Shown one piece after another: positions 16,655-24,862 of a stretch of DNA of 41,014 nt. Position numbers and translations under genes: made by a program. The stretch's first letter is position 1; each line of letters opens with the position of its first letter. Source of the stretch: Lachnospiraceae bacterium (GTDB lineage: Bacteria; Bacillota; Clostridia; Lachnospirales; Lachnospiraceae); assembly GCA_021200995.1 (NCBI GenBank), contig JAJQFS010000059.1, forward strand, positions 1-41,014, given 5' to 3'. The notes beneath the pieces are model-generated. The model saw only the letters and a program-made list of their open reading frames with translations, ran no database searches and was not told where the DNA came from.

Positions 16655-17442
16655 CAGATCTTCACCTCCTTCGCGTTGAAAACAGGGCCGTCCGTACAGA
16701 TTCTCGCGTTGTGCACATGAGAATGCGGATCGACTTCCTTCGTTTTGACGACGCAGCCCAGGCAGGCGCCCACGCCGCAGGCCATGCGCTCCTCTAAGGA
16801 AATATAGGCCTCAATGCCTTCCCACTCCGCGTACTGTTTGACGGCGCGCAGCATGGGCATGGGGCCGCAGGCCATGATCACGTCCGGATACAGTCCACTC
16901 TCCCGCAGGGCGTCGAGAACATTGCCTTTTGTTCCCATGCTGCCATCCTCGGTAGCGATGTGCAGGGTGCTGTATCGCGCGAAGTCTTCTTCCAGGAAGG
17001 CGTCCGCGTTGCGGTAGCCGAGGAATGTGTGAACCTGGGACAGATTACCGCATGCCAGTGCTTTCGCCGTTTCCAGTAAAGGCGGCACGCCGATCCCGCC
17101 GCCCAGAAGCGCGACACATTTTCCCTGCGCCTCCTCCACCGGATACCCGTTTCCGAGCACCCCCAGCACTTTTACCACCTGTCCCGGCTGCCAGCAGGAA
17201 AACTCCGCTGTCCCCTCACCCGCAACGCGGTACACCAGGCGCAACGCTGTCTTTTCCTTATTTACCTCACAGATACTGATGGGCCTGGGTAAAAGCTTGC
17301 TCTGATCCAGCGGGTAAACGCCGACAAACTGTCCCGGCTTTGCTTCCCGCGCCAGCTCCGTGACAAGCCACATATCATGAATTCCTTCCGCCAGCTTTGC
17401 CTGAGACCGCACAACGGCGGTTATTTTTTTCTTTTGCGGCAT
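16654..17442 (-). CDS. pyrK: Dihydroorotate dehydrogenase B, electron transfer subunit
   Basis: 262 residues. Ferredoxin-reductase-like subunit carrying FAD and one [2Fe-2S] cluster; it passes electrons from PyrD to NAD+. The FAD site is near LLPRPISICEV, the NAD site near ALLGGGIGVPPLLETAKAL, and the cluster cysteines are in ACGVGACLGC and ARICTDGPVF. AGGAGG precedes the ATG at five bases. Forms an operon with pyrD. No PyrR-binding loop or attenuator was found upstream. Confidence 0.96.
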   Translation of the reverse strand: MPQKKKITAVVRSQAKLAEGIHDMWLVTELAREAKPGQFVGVYPLDQSKLLPRPISICEVNKEKTALRLVYRVAGEGTAEFSCWQPGQVVKVLGVLGNGYPVEEAQGKCVALLGGGIGVPPLLETAKALACGNLSQVHTFLGYRNADAFLEEDFARYSTLHIATEDGSMGTKGNVLDALRESGLYPDVIMACGPMPMLRAVKQYAEWEGIEAYISLEERMACGVGACLGCVVKTKEVDPHSHVHNARICTDGPVFNAKEVKI

Positions 17443-17757
17443 AAGACCTCCTCATTGAAACAAAATGAAATGTAGACGGCAAATCAGATCACGAGTTACC
17501 TTTGCTCATGACATATCATCAGAAAACTAAATTGCCAGCTAAAGTATATCTTATCATCCTGCCAAAATCAATGAACATCGTCAAAAATCCTGCTTTTGCC
17601 CCGTTGACCCTGACGTCATTACATCTTGCAAAACCTGTCAACCGGCGCTATAATAATCGCATTTGGTCGATAAAAGACATATCGCCTGTAGCGCATGAAC
17701 TGTTCCACAAAATACATACTCACCATCCGGCTGGATTAAAGGAGGAACTCACCATAC
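17443..17757. other. Divergent intergenic region between pyrK and the second MATE gene
   Basis: 315 bp. The plus-strand promoter at 17626-17654 serves the MATE gene. The pyrKD side has only the AGGAGG ribosome site next to the start; no clear minus-strand promoter or attenuator stood out. Confidence 0.5.
17626..17654 (+). promoter_or_regulatory. Sigma-A promoter of the second MATE gene
   Basis: -35 TTGCAA (17626-17631), 17-bp spacer, perfect -10 TATAAT (17649-17654), giving a leader of about 95 nt. Confidence 0.85.
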
Positions 17758-19140
17758 ATGGACGCAGAAAACAGAATGACTGAAGGCTCAATCGGCGGCA
17801 AAATGATCCGCTTCGCGATCCCTCTGTTCATTGGAAATTTATTTCAGCAGCTCTACAACACCGCCGACGCCCTTATCGTCGGCAATTTGCTCGGCAATGA
17901 CGCGCTCGCCGCGGTCAGCGCGACCGGCACGCTTGTTTTTCTGCTCGTCAGCTTTTTCAACGGTATGTACGCGGGCGCGGGCGTTGTCGTCTCCCGTTAT
18001 TTCGGTGCAAAAGAAACAGACAAGGTACAGGCGGCCATCCATACCAATGTCGCCGTCACCATCATCAGCGGCATCATCCTGACCGTTATCGGCACAGCCT
18101 TTACCCCCACGATCTTAAACTGGATGGGAACACCCGAAGACGTCATGGCGCAGTCTGTCAAATATGTGCAGATTTACTTTGCCGGCGGCCTGGGTCTCGT
18201 CATGTACAACAGCCTGCGCGGCATCATGCAGGCGCTCGGCGACAGCAGACATCCCCTGCATTATCTGATTTTTTCATCTGTATTGAACGTCATTCTCGAT
18301 CTGCTCTTTATCGGTGTGTTCAGAATGGACGTCGGCGGCGCGGCGCTCGCCACCATCATCGCGCAGTTTTTAAGCGCCCTGCTATGCCTGGTCCGCCTCA
18401 TGCGGTCAGAAGAAGCCTATCGCCTGTCATTGCGCAAAATCCGCATCGACTGGCCGATGTTCAGGCTCATCATCAACTATGGCCTGCCCTCCGGCCTGCA
18501 AAATTCCGTCATCGCCATCGCCAACGTGGTCGTGCAGTCCAACATCAACGCCTTCGGCACCAACGCGGTCTCCGGCTGCGGCGCTTACTCCAAAATCGAG
18601 GGCTTCGCCTTCCTGCCGATTACCAGCTTTACCATCGCCATCACCACCTTCGTCGGCCAGAACCTCGGCGCAAAGGAATACGAGCGCACCAGAAAGGGCG
18701 CGAAAATCGGCATTTTCTGCTCCCTGCTGCTCGCAGAGGCCGTCGGCATCATCGTCTACATCGCCGCGCCCTTCCTGATCGGCCTCTTCACCAGCGAGCC
18801 GGAAGCGATCGCCTTCGGCGTCCAAAAAGCGCGCACCTGCGCCATCTTCTACTTCCTGCTGGCGTCGTCACACTGCCTGGCCGCGGTCCTGCGCGGCGTG
18901 GGCAAAGCCGTCATCCCGATGGCCGCCATGCTGATCTGCTGGTGCGTGATCCGCGTATCCATATTGCAGATCTGCGTACCAATTTTCCAGAGCATCGCTG
19001 TGGTCAACTGGGTCTACCCCATCACCTGGCCGCTCAGCACAGCGTTCCTGATTGTGTATTATATCAAGGTAGACTGGATGCATGGGTTTGACGAAAAGAA
19101 ACCCGCGCGCCATCATCATGTAACGCACGGGGTGAAATAA
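17758..19140 (+). CDS. MATE-family efflux transporter
   Basis: 460 residues, about twelve membrane segments. It starts NRMTEGSIGGKMIRFAIPLFIGNLFQQLYNTADALIVG, the opening typical of the clostridial NorM/DinF-like branch, with LRGIMQALGDSRHPL in the middle. AGGAGG lies 12 bases before the ATG. It ends in a His-rich cytoplasmic tail (ARHHHVTHGVK). It differs clearly from the MATE at 2916. It has its own promoter and a long hairpin terminator, so it is monocistronic. Substrate unknown. Confidence 0.94.
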   Translation: MDAENRMTEGSIGGKMIRFAIPLFIGNLFQQLYNTADALIVGNLLGNDALAAVSATGTLVFLLVSFFNGMYAGAGVVVSRYFGAKETDKVQAAIHTNVAVTIISGIILTVIGTAFTPTILNWMGTPEDVMAQSVKYVQIYFAGGLGLVMYNSLRGIMQALGDSRHPLHYLIFSSVLNVILDLLFIGVFRMDVGGAALATIIAQFLSALLCLVRLMRSEEAYRLSLRKIRIDWPMFRLIINYGLPSGLQNSVIAIANVVVQSNINAFGTNAVSGCGAYSKIEGFAFLPITSFTIAITTFVGQNLGAKEYERTRKGAKIGIFCSLLLAEAVGIIVYIAAPFLIGLFTSEPEAIAFGVQKARTCAIFYFLLASSHCLAAVLRGVGKAVIPMAAMLICWCVIRVSILQICVPIFQSIAVVNWVYPITWPLSTAFLIVYYIKVDWMHGFDEKKPARHHHVTHGVK

Positions 19141-19147
19141 ATTCGCC

Positions 19148-19213
19148 GCAAAAAATGTAGTGCTCCCGCACTTTTTCGTTGCAAAAAGTGTAAGGGCACT
19201 ACATTTTTTCGTT
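19148..19213. terminator. Long double-stem terminator
   Basis: AAAAAATGTAGTGC (from 19150) pairs with GCACTACATTTTTT (to 19209), and inside it GCACTTTTT pairs with AAAAAGTG. T-runs follow on both strands. It ends the MATE transcript and may stop minus-strand readthrough from the small-protein cassette. Confidence 0.88.
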
Positions 19214-19308
19214 GCAGTTTTTGTACTGCCGAACGAAATCGCACCTGAAATCCAAACGGTTTAAAACTAATGACATCTTGTTCCGCTTCTGAATATTCCA
19301 AAGCTGTC

Positions 19309-19479
19309 CTAATCAAATATCGAGACTTCGCCTCTTCCCAGCTTTATCCATCATTCATAGTTCTGCTTCGCCTCTTCCGGGGCATCATCATTAATCACAA
19401 AATTGCCATCCTCATCTTCATGATATCAGCTTTCATTATCCATCCAATAAAGCCTGGCTTTCTTCCTGTCTTTTGTCAT
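19309..19479 (-). pseudogene. Small cassette gene interrupted by two in-frame TGA codons
   Basis: One frame from ATG 19479 to TAG 19309 reads MTKDRKKARLYWMDNES, TGA, YHEDEDGNFVINDDAPEEAKQNYE, TGA, WIKLGRGEVSIFD. GAGAAGG lies four bases before the ATG, and it starts 10 bases after the preceding gene. The continuous sense on both sides of each TGA suggests two point mutations in a 56-residue acidic protein. No family is assigned. The 100 bp downstream to the terminator holds nothing recognisable. Confidence 0.65.
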
Positions 19480-19488
19480 ACAACCTTC

Positions 19489-19797
19489 TCATGCCATTTT
19501 CTCAATCATCCTCTCACAGAACGCATTATAGCTTTCACCCTCCAGAAGCAGCATCTTTCTTCTCAGTTCATCCATACAATCCACAAACTTTTGTCTGTCC
19601 TTCTTTCTAACTTTCACCATACAGATCACGTAATCTTCTCCGGATTTTGCTGCGTCCTTCAGAAGCTCAACCTTCAATTTCTCATCTATAAAAATTTTAT
19701 CAGCCACATATTCAGCACGATCAAAGTACATATAAGATGTATTGATGATGCTGAAAATTTTCAGTTCCAGATAATTTTTCCTGTTTTCACTCATCAT
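19489..19797 (-). CDS. Hypothetical protein of the small-protein cassette
   Basis: 102 residues, no family recognised. It is soluble, mixed helix (ENRKNYLELKIFSIINTSYMYFDRAEYVADK), with one Cys-containing segment (DYVICMVKVRKKDRQKFVDCMDEL). It starts at ATGATG with only a weak ribosome site, 15 bases after the DUF4160 gene, so translation is probably coupled. It lies third in a four-gene run next to an hsdR fragment and the CRISPR array. Confidence 0.7.
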   Translation of the reverse strand: MMSENRKNYLELKIFSIINTSYMYFDRAEYVADKIFIDEKLKVELLKDAAKSGEDYVICMVKVRKKDRQKFVDCMDELRRKMLLLEGESYNAFCERMIEKMA

Positions 19798-19811
19798 TCA
19801 AATTCCATGCG

Positions 19812-20090
19812 TCAACAGTAATACGAGACTTCTCCAAAATACTCCCGCCACCTCTCCAAAATCTCATCACTTCTAGCCTCAATAATCCGCATAATATTTC
19901 GAAGAATATGCTCAGGGATTTTAGAATTATTGTGGCACAAATAACATTTTCCTGCCCTTGTAATCCAGATTTTAGTCGCATTCGCAGAGGGATTCCCTTT
20001 TGATACATGCGCATGAACCGGTTCCAGAGGCTTATTCTCATTTGTCCAGAAATAAACCCAGTATCCGCCGATTTTAAAAACCTGAGGCAT
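19812..20090 (-). CDS. DUF4160 domain protein
   Basis: 92 residues. The N-terminus MPQVFKIGGYWVYFWTNENKPLEPVHAHVSKG is the DUF4160 signature (residues GGY, NE, PVHVHV type). A Cys pair KCYLCHNN and a C-terminal helix ARSDEILERWREYFG follow. Its start overlaps the previous gene by 17 bp. DUF4160 genes are often paired with a second small gene (frequently DUF2442), and a toxin-antitoxin-like role has been proposed from neighbourhood only. Confidence 0.85.
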   Translation of the reverse strand: MPQVFKIGGYWVYFWTNENKPLEPVHAHVSKGNPSANATKIWITRAGKCYLCHNNSKIPEHILRNIMRIIEARSDEILERWREYFGEVSYYC

Positions 20091-20346
20091 TTTCGAAGCC
20101 TCCTTCCTGAGAAAACTCCATAATCAAATGCGCGGTAGACTGTATAATCTCCTGAAATCTTTTGATATCCACATCATCAAACTGATAAATATCCTCCCAC
20201 TTATATTGTGGGAGCCAGCAGGTGGCATGGCGAAAGCAATATTCCTCATCCGGTTTCTCAATATAAACCTTAACCGTACCATCTTTCTGCATATCGGAAT
20301 GAACGATCTCTGTCCCATCATTTAAAGTCATAAATGGATACATCAT
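20074..20346 (-). CDS. Small hypothetical partner of the DUF4160 protein
   Basis: 90 residues (MMYPFMTLNDGTEIVHSDMQKDG...), acidic, with a Trp-rich centre (CWLPQYKWEDIYQF) and a C-terminal helix (IKRFQEIIQSTAHLIMEFSQEGG). GGAGG lies eight bases before the ATG at 20346; upstream in-frame ATG codons at 20352 and 20388 are poorer. It leads the four-gene cassette and overlaps the DUF4160 start. It plays the position of a DUF2442-type partner, but I do not see that domain clearly. Confidence 0.75.
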   Translation of the reverse strand: MMYPFMTLNDGTEIVHSDMQKDGTVKVYIEKPDEEYCFRHATCWLPQYKWEDIYQFDDVDIKRFQEIIQSTAHLIMEFSQEGGFENASGF

Positions 20347-20419
20347 TTTCATCACCTCCGGCTTCTGTCTGATCTTTATTTTAAACAAATCTCGGTCATT
20401 TTCAAGAAAAATATCATAC

Positions 20420-20996
20420 CTATTCTATTTCTTCTTCCGCATCTCCCATCAGCTTGGACTTGAGCGCTGTCGTCAAAACCCTGTCCCCTTCCGTGAAATT
20501 CCCCTTGTACTTCTCATTAATCTTTGAAATAATCTCATCCAGCGGTTCCTCCTTCTCCAGGCCCATCGCGCCCTTCAGCTTCGCGGGCTCGTAAACGCCT
20601 TTGGTATCCGCCTGAAGGGGTATCGCGCCGTCAAAGGTCTTCTGCAGCCTGTAAAATTCCAGCTTCAGCTTTCCATCCGGGTCAATCGGCTCCACGTCCG
20701 ACGGTGGCAACAGCTTCAGTAGATAAGAACAGAACACAAACTCCCTATGCAGATCCTTGTCAAACATCCGTACAATCTGTGAAATATAGCTGTACCATTT
20801 GATCAGGCTGTGGAGCTGGCGTCGGAACTGATACTTTTCTTCCTCGTTCTTCTGATTATAGCGGGGCAACCGGCAGAAGCACGCTTGTCATCTTCCCCAT
20901 GTTGTTGCCTTGACTTCCTTTTGCGAAATAAACCCTGGAAAACGCCGCGATATCGTCGTCGCTGTAAATGGCAAAACCGCGCAGCTGCTTCTGCGT
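20420..20996 (-). pseudogene. hsdR: C-terminal fragment of a type I restriction subunit R, with a frameshift
   Basis: From 20996 the frame RGFAIYSDDDIAAFSRVYFAKGSQGNNMGKM...LLPVA is hsdR-like, then a CCCC run (near 20867) shifts it. The next frame (RYNQKNEEEKYQFRRQLHSLIKWYSYISQIVRMFDKDLH...) continues the EcoR124-type C-terminal domain to the stop at 20420. One C fewer would join them. About 190 residues remain of roughly 1000; the helicase and nuclease are gone and no hsdS or hsdM is present. The upstream break lies about 55 bp from the CRISPR array, so the array or a deletion replaced the rest. Confidence 0.85.
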
Positions 20997-21051
20997 CTAA
21001 TAAATCAACATTAACCTCCTGCTGTAAATAAGTCTCCTGATAGAAGGGCTG

Positions 21052-21666
21052 ATTTCAATCCACGCTCCCCGGCGGCGCGATGGCATTTGTAGAGTTATTT
21101 CAATCCACGCTCCCCATGCGGGGAGCGACGGGGAATACGCCCATCCCACTCGGACGCAGGCTGGAATTTCAATCCACACTCCCCATGCGGGGAGCGACTT
21201 CGACTGGGGGACCACCTGCTGGAAATGCGGAGTATTTCAATCCACGCTCCCCATGCGGGGAGCGACGGATGTTATGGATGGTATATCAAATTTGTGCAAG
21301 ATTTCAATCCACGCTCCCCATGCGGGGAGCGACTGCAGTACCCGAAGGGAGCCTGACCTCAGAGCAATTTCAATCCACGCTCCCCATGCGGGGAGCGACT
21401 TGGTACTCCGGATGCACCAAACAGCCTGGTTATATTTCAATCCACGCTCCCCATGCGGGGAGCGACGCAGAATAAGTGGAAGGGCGCACGGCCGAGTATA
21501 TTTCAATCCACGCTCCCCATGCGGGGAGCGACGATGTATAAAGTAATTCGCTTTTTTACAGATATATTTCAATCCACGCTCCCCATGCGGGGAGCGACGT
21601 AGCTGGCGACGGCACTACCACCGCGACGGTTCGATTTCAATCCACGCTCCCCATGCGGGGAGCGAC
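21052..21666 (-). CRISPR. Type I-C CRISPR array, ten repeats and nine spacers
   Basis: The repeat is 33 nt. In the transcribed (minus) sense it begins GTCGCTCCCCATGCGGGG and ends GTGGATTGAAAT, with a 7-bp stem. Plus-strand starts: 21052, 21097, 21166, 21234, 21301, 21367, 21434, 21500, 21566, 21634. Spacers are 33-36 nt. The leader is on the cas2 side, so 21634-21666 is the first repeat. The distal repeat at 21052 keeps only 19 matching bases and its unit is about 22 bp short, the usual decay of the trailer end. The repeat at 21166 has one substitution. The first spacer (21599-21633) encodes VAGDGTTTATV. Confidence 0.98.
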
Positions 21667-21878
21667 GGCAATCATATACAAATAAAGCAACAAATCATTG
21701 CATATAATTGTCAAAACTTCACAAATTATTATATTTCACGATTTATAAAACATCAATCGCATAGCTTATTTTTTCAAAAATGTTGCAAAATTACGGTGCG
21801 AACCTTGCCATACCTGCATGTTTGCTTCATCATCGCACCAGCTTGTCAATACACGACTTTACAACAAAAAGACATCTG
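21667..21878 (-). promoter_or_regulatory. CRISPR leader with pre-crRNA promoter
   Basis: AT-rich 212-bp leader between cas2 and the first repeat. On the minus strand -35 TTGATG (21751-21756), 17 bp, perfect -10 TATAAT (21728-21733), so transcription would begin about 55 nt before the first repeat. An inverted repeat GGTGCGA/TCGCACC (21796-21839) lies upstream and could be an integration or regulatory site. Confidence 0.8.
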
Positions 21879-22169
21879 CTAAATCATCAAAACCCCTTCT
21901 TGCTCAAATGTCTTTTTTGCACCATAATGCTCAATTTTATTTTGATACTGATTTCCAAGATAATAAAACCGTAAACTATCTTTATCCATATCTATCAGCT
22001 TGAGCAGCGAGGCTTTAAGCAACTTACACTGTGCCGCGTCCAGCGTGCATTCAAATACAGAATTTTGCACCCTTTGTCCATGATTGACGCACTCCTTGGC
22101 GACCCTGCGCAACCTCTTTCTGCCTGCCCCATCCTCTGTATTTACATCATACGTAATAAGCACCATCAT
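21879..22169 (-). CDS. cas2: CRISPR adaptation protein Cas2
   Basis: 96 residues with the ferredoxin-fold Cas2 start MMVLITYDVNTEDGAGRKRLRRVAKECVNHGQRVQNSVFEC; the Asp of YDV and the QNSVFEC strand are typical of type I-C. It bridges two Cas1 dimers during spacer integration. GAGGG precedes the ATG. It is 90 nt from the cas1 stop, wider than the other cas junctions; that gap contains no start codon with a ribosome site. Confidence 0.96.
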   Translation of the reverse strand: MMVLITYDVNTEDGAGRKRLRRVAKECVNHGQRVQNSVFECTLDAAQCKLLKASLLKLIDMDKDSLRFYYLGNQYQNKIEHYGAKKTFEQEGVLMI

Positions 22170-22259
22170 AAACCAACCCTCTTTGAGAAATCCAAATGCA
22201 GCAGCTCAATCAGCTTAACAAAGTATAAGCCCCAGCCCACCGCATTTACAATCCTGGTA

Positions 22260-23291
22260 CTATTTCCACAAAAACGGTGGATATCCATCCATATCCTCTC
22301 TCAGATATCTTGCCAACAATAACGCCTGGACATGCGGCACCAGCCCCCATTTAATCTTTTCATCCAGATATGGATGTCGGATTTCCTCGTTTTTATGCTC
22401 CTGCCATGCAGTCAGGAATTTCTTTTTTCCTTCATCCGTAAACTCTACTGCACCACTTTCCGCTTTTTGGAAATGCTCCGGCCGTATCTGGCGATTATTG
22501 ATCAGCGTCAATACAAACCTGTCCACCAAAAGTGGCCTCAGTTCTTCCATCAAATCCAGGGCAAGCGACTTCCTGCCGGGTCTGTCTCTGTGCATAAAGC
22601 CAACAAACGAATCAAGCCCCACTCCTTCCAGCGCCCCGGCACAATCATTTGCCAACATTGTGTAGCCGAAAGACAACATGGCATTTACAGGATCCAGCGG
22701 CGGTCTTTTATTTCTTCCATTAAATGAAAAATCTTCTTTTTGATTGAGTATCAGATCATCAAAAATTCCAAAATATACTGTCGCCGCTTCCCCTTCGATT
22801 CCTCTGAGAGAATCCAGATTATCCTCTGCTTTAATTCTGTTCATAGACTGCGTCAGAAAGCGTCCCGTCTTTTCAAACTTTTCGGTATCTACCCTCATCT
22901 TATGATCACGAGCTGTCCGATCTACACTCCATCTGCAGTTATAAACTTTTCCCAGGATAAAATTCCTTGCAATCAGACAACTGGCCGTCTCATCATCCGA
23001 AATCCGATACTGCTTCTTTCTGAGCAGTACATTCCCCTGACTGTTTCCAACAGTTCTGCAAAGGAACCTTCCTCCCGGTGTAAAAAAAGACAGCACAATT
23101 CCTCTTTTGGCGCATTCTCCCATCAATGCCGGCGATGCTCCACTATAAGAAAAGCACACAATATTTTCCAGCGTATGCAGTGGAATTTGACCGGCTTTCT
23201 GGCCACTGATTTCCACACATACCGTCTCCCCTTGCAGAGACAGGTAGGCGGATTCACTGGTAATATAAAGGGTATTCAGTAACTTCCTCAT
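22260..23291 (-). CDS. cas1: CRISPR integrase Cas1
   Basis: 343 residues. The N-terminal beta domain is followed by the helical metal-binding domain with IEGEAATVYFG (catalytic Glu), FVGFMHRDRPGRKSLALDLMEELRP (His and acidic residues) and the I-C style end DGYPPFLWK. It inserts new spacers with Cas2. The ATG at 23291 overlaps the cas4 stop (TGATG) and has GGAGGGG upstream. It appears intact. Confidence 0.97.
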   Translation of the reverse strand: MRKLLNTLYITSESAYLSLQGETVCVEISGQKAGQIPLHTLENIVCFSYSGASPALMGECAKRGIVLSFFTPGGRFLCRTVGNSQGNVLLRKKQYRISDDETASCLIARNFILGKVYNCRWSVDRTARDHKMRVDTEKFEKTGRFLTQSMNRIKAEDNLDSLRGIEGEAATVYFGIFDDLILNQKEDFSFNGRNKRPPLDPVNAMLSFGYTMLANDCAGALEGVGLDSFVGFMHRDRPGRKSLALDLMEELRPLLVDRFVLTLINNRQIRPEHFQKAESGAVEFTDEGKKKFLTAWQEHKNEEIRHPYLDEKIKWGLVPHVQALLLARYLREDMDGYPPFLWK

Positions 23292-23971
23292 CACAACCCC
23301 TCCATTCCTGATCCCGCATCCAAAGCCAAACTCTCGTCAATGTATGACTGCACGCTTTTCTTTCTGCTCAGTTGTGGAAGACAGATTTCTTTCAGGGAAC
23401 AGGCATTGCAGCCTTTGCGTGGTTTCACTTTCGGTGTATATCCTCTGTTCATAAGGTCATGCATTTCGGTCAGTGTAGCCTTTACCTGCTCTCTCAGCTC
23501 CTGAGTAAATTCAACAGACGTTCGCCGCCTGTTTTCCCCATAAAACAGACTGTCCCTCGGTATCTCACATAAAAGCATTTCTTCCAGACACATTGCCTCC
23601 GCACAAAGCTGTAATTCATCTGCTAAATCTGTCTTCGGTAAACCCTTTTTGCATTCGACCGGATATGGCTCCCACAAACCGTCATAAGCAAACAATTGAA
23701 TACCATCAGACGATTTATGAAACTCCACCACATCACAGTTACCCGATATTCCAAGAGTCGCTGATTTTACTCTCAGCCCTCTGACAATCAGCAGGTCTCC
23801 CCGCTTTTCTATTTTATTTGCATCATGGGCGGTACTGTGGAACAACTGGCCATCTACTGTCCGCAGGTTCTCCGCCCACTGCTGCTCTATGTGAATCAAT
23901 GCCCACTGTCTGCGACAAAATATAAAATGCTGAATGCCGGACAGCATCAGAAAATCGTCTTCATTATACAT
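23291..23971 (-). CDS. cas4: CRISPR adaptation nuclease Cas4
   Basis: 226 residues. RecB-type exonuclease with a [4Fe-4S] cluster held by Cys19 (FIFCRRQW) and three C-terminal cysteines (GCNACSLKEICLP). The nuclease core is visible as GNCDVVEF and YPVECKKG. In type I-C it trims prespacers and selects the PAM with Cas1-Cas2. Its ATG shares one base with the cas7 stop, so the genes are co-translated. Confidence 0.96.
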   Translation of the reverse strand: MYNEDDFLMLSGIQHFIFCRRQWALIHIEQQWAENLRTVDGQLFHSTAHDANKIEKRGDLLIVRGLRVKSATLGISGNCDVVEFHKSSDGIQLFAYDGLWEPYPVECKKGLPKTDLADELQLCAEAMCLEEMLLCEIPRDSLFYGENRRRTSVEFTQELREQVKATLTEMHDLMNRGYTPKVKPRKGCNACSLKEICLPQLSRKKSVQSYIDESLALDAGSGMEGL

Positions 23972-24861
23972 TATATCTTTCTGATTACCTCTACAGTATC
24001 CGGTATCTGATCCTCATGAATTTCAACTGTATAGTTTGAATACTGCCGTGGGAATTCCACTCCTTCTTTCTTCTGTACCTCTACAGCGTTAAATAGCTTA
24101 TGTGCCGGGCAATTTCCAAGCTCTGTGCTGTGTTTAAATACAATCAATTCCCGAACTGCCATATTTCCCCTTGCCGCGGAATGATCATATTCAAACATAT
24201 TAATAATTGCCTGCCACAGAAGCTCCAGATCATCCTCTGTAAAACCGGTTGTTTTTCTTGCCAGATTTGCAGACACATATCCTTCCACCTTATAAAGCGC
24301 ATACGGCACAATTGCTTTTCTTCCCATTTCTGTCTTTTTATCAAGTGCATCCTTCTCTGTAGTGATAGCCACCCTGGTAATGGTCACTTCCTGGCCGATA
24401 ATCGGATCAATGCTTCTGGCAAAACCGATCTGAACCGGTCCTCTGACTTGTCCACAATTTAACGCTGCCTTCACAAACGTTGTCATAACAGCGCCGAAAG
24501 TACGGATATCATAAAAATTCCTGCACATGAAATTCCTGATCTTAATATCGATATCCTTGTCCGTCTTTTTTGCTTCCTTGACTGACTTCTCATCAAGCCC
24601 CAGATAAGTCAACGCTTCCGCATCGCTTCGATTTAAAGGCACATTTTCCTTTATATAAATCCGGTATCCGGCCTCATCCTCTTTGACCGTCTCCACATAG
24701 TTTCGGATTTTCCGTTTCAGGCAGACATCCGTCACAAGACCATACCCACTCTCCGGGTCAACTCTGGGAAGATTTCCTGCATCCGGATCTCCGTTCGGAT
24801 TCCCGTTTTCCACATCAAACAGCACCATAAACTCGTACCTGTTTTTAATCACCTCTGACAT
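23971..24861 (-). CDS. cas7: Cascade backbone protein Cas7c (Csd2)
   Basis: 296 residues. Family start NRYEFMVLFDVENGNPNGDPDAGNLPRVDPESG is diagnostic of Csd2; the RRM-like fold binds the guide along the complex, with about seven copies per Cascade. The ATG at 24861 lies two bases past the cas8c stop with AGGAGG inside the cas8c end; an in-frame ATG at 24915 lies within cas8c and is rejected. Intact. Confidence 0.97.
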   Translation of the reverse strand: MSEVIKNRYEFMVLFDVENGNPNGDPDAGNLPRVDPESGYGLVTDVCLKRKIRNYVETVKEDEAGYRIYIKENVPLNRSDAEALTYLGLDEKSVKEAKKTDKDIDIKIRNFMCRNFYDIRTFGAVMTTFVKAALNCGQVRGPVQIGFARSIDPIIGQEVTITRVAITTEKDALDKKTEMGRKAIVPYALYKVEGYVSANLARKTTGFTEDDLELLWQAIINMFEYDHSAARGNMAVRELIVFKHSTELGNCPAHKLFNAVEVQKKEGVEFPRQYSNYTVEIHEDQIPDTVEVIRKI

Positions 24862-24862
24862 T

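Noticed and set aside
18384-19091. Plus-strand open frame of 235 codons rich in Arg, His and Pro
   Set aside because: It is an out-of-frame shadow within the second MATE gene, caused by GC-rich third positions.
19270-19821. Plus-strand hydrophobic frame of 183 codons
   Set aside because: It is antisense to the small-protein cassette, which has better starts, packing and sense; no ribosome site is visible.
21080-21572. Open frames running through the CRISPR array on both strands with repeated NPRSPCGERR / SLPAWGAWIEI peptides
   Set aside because: They are translations of the CRISPR repeats in changing frames, not proteins.
22170-22259. Open peptide frame (VNAVGWGLYFVKLIELLHLDF) between cas1 and cas2
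   Set aside because: It lacks a start codon with a Shine-Dalgarno and is probably spacer DNA or decayed sequence.
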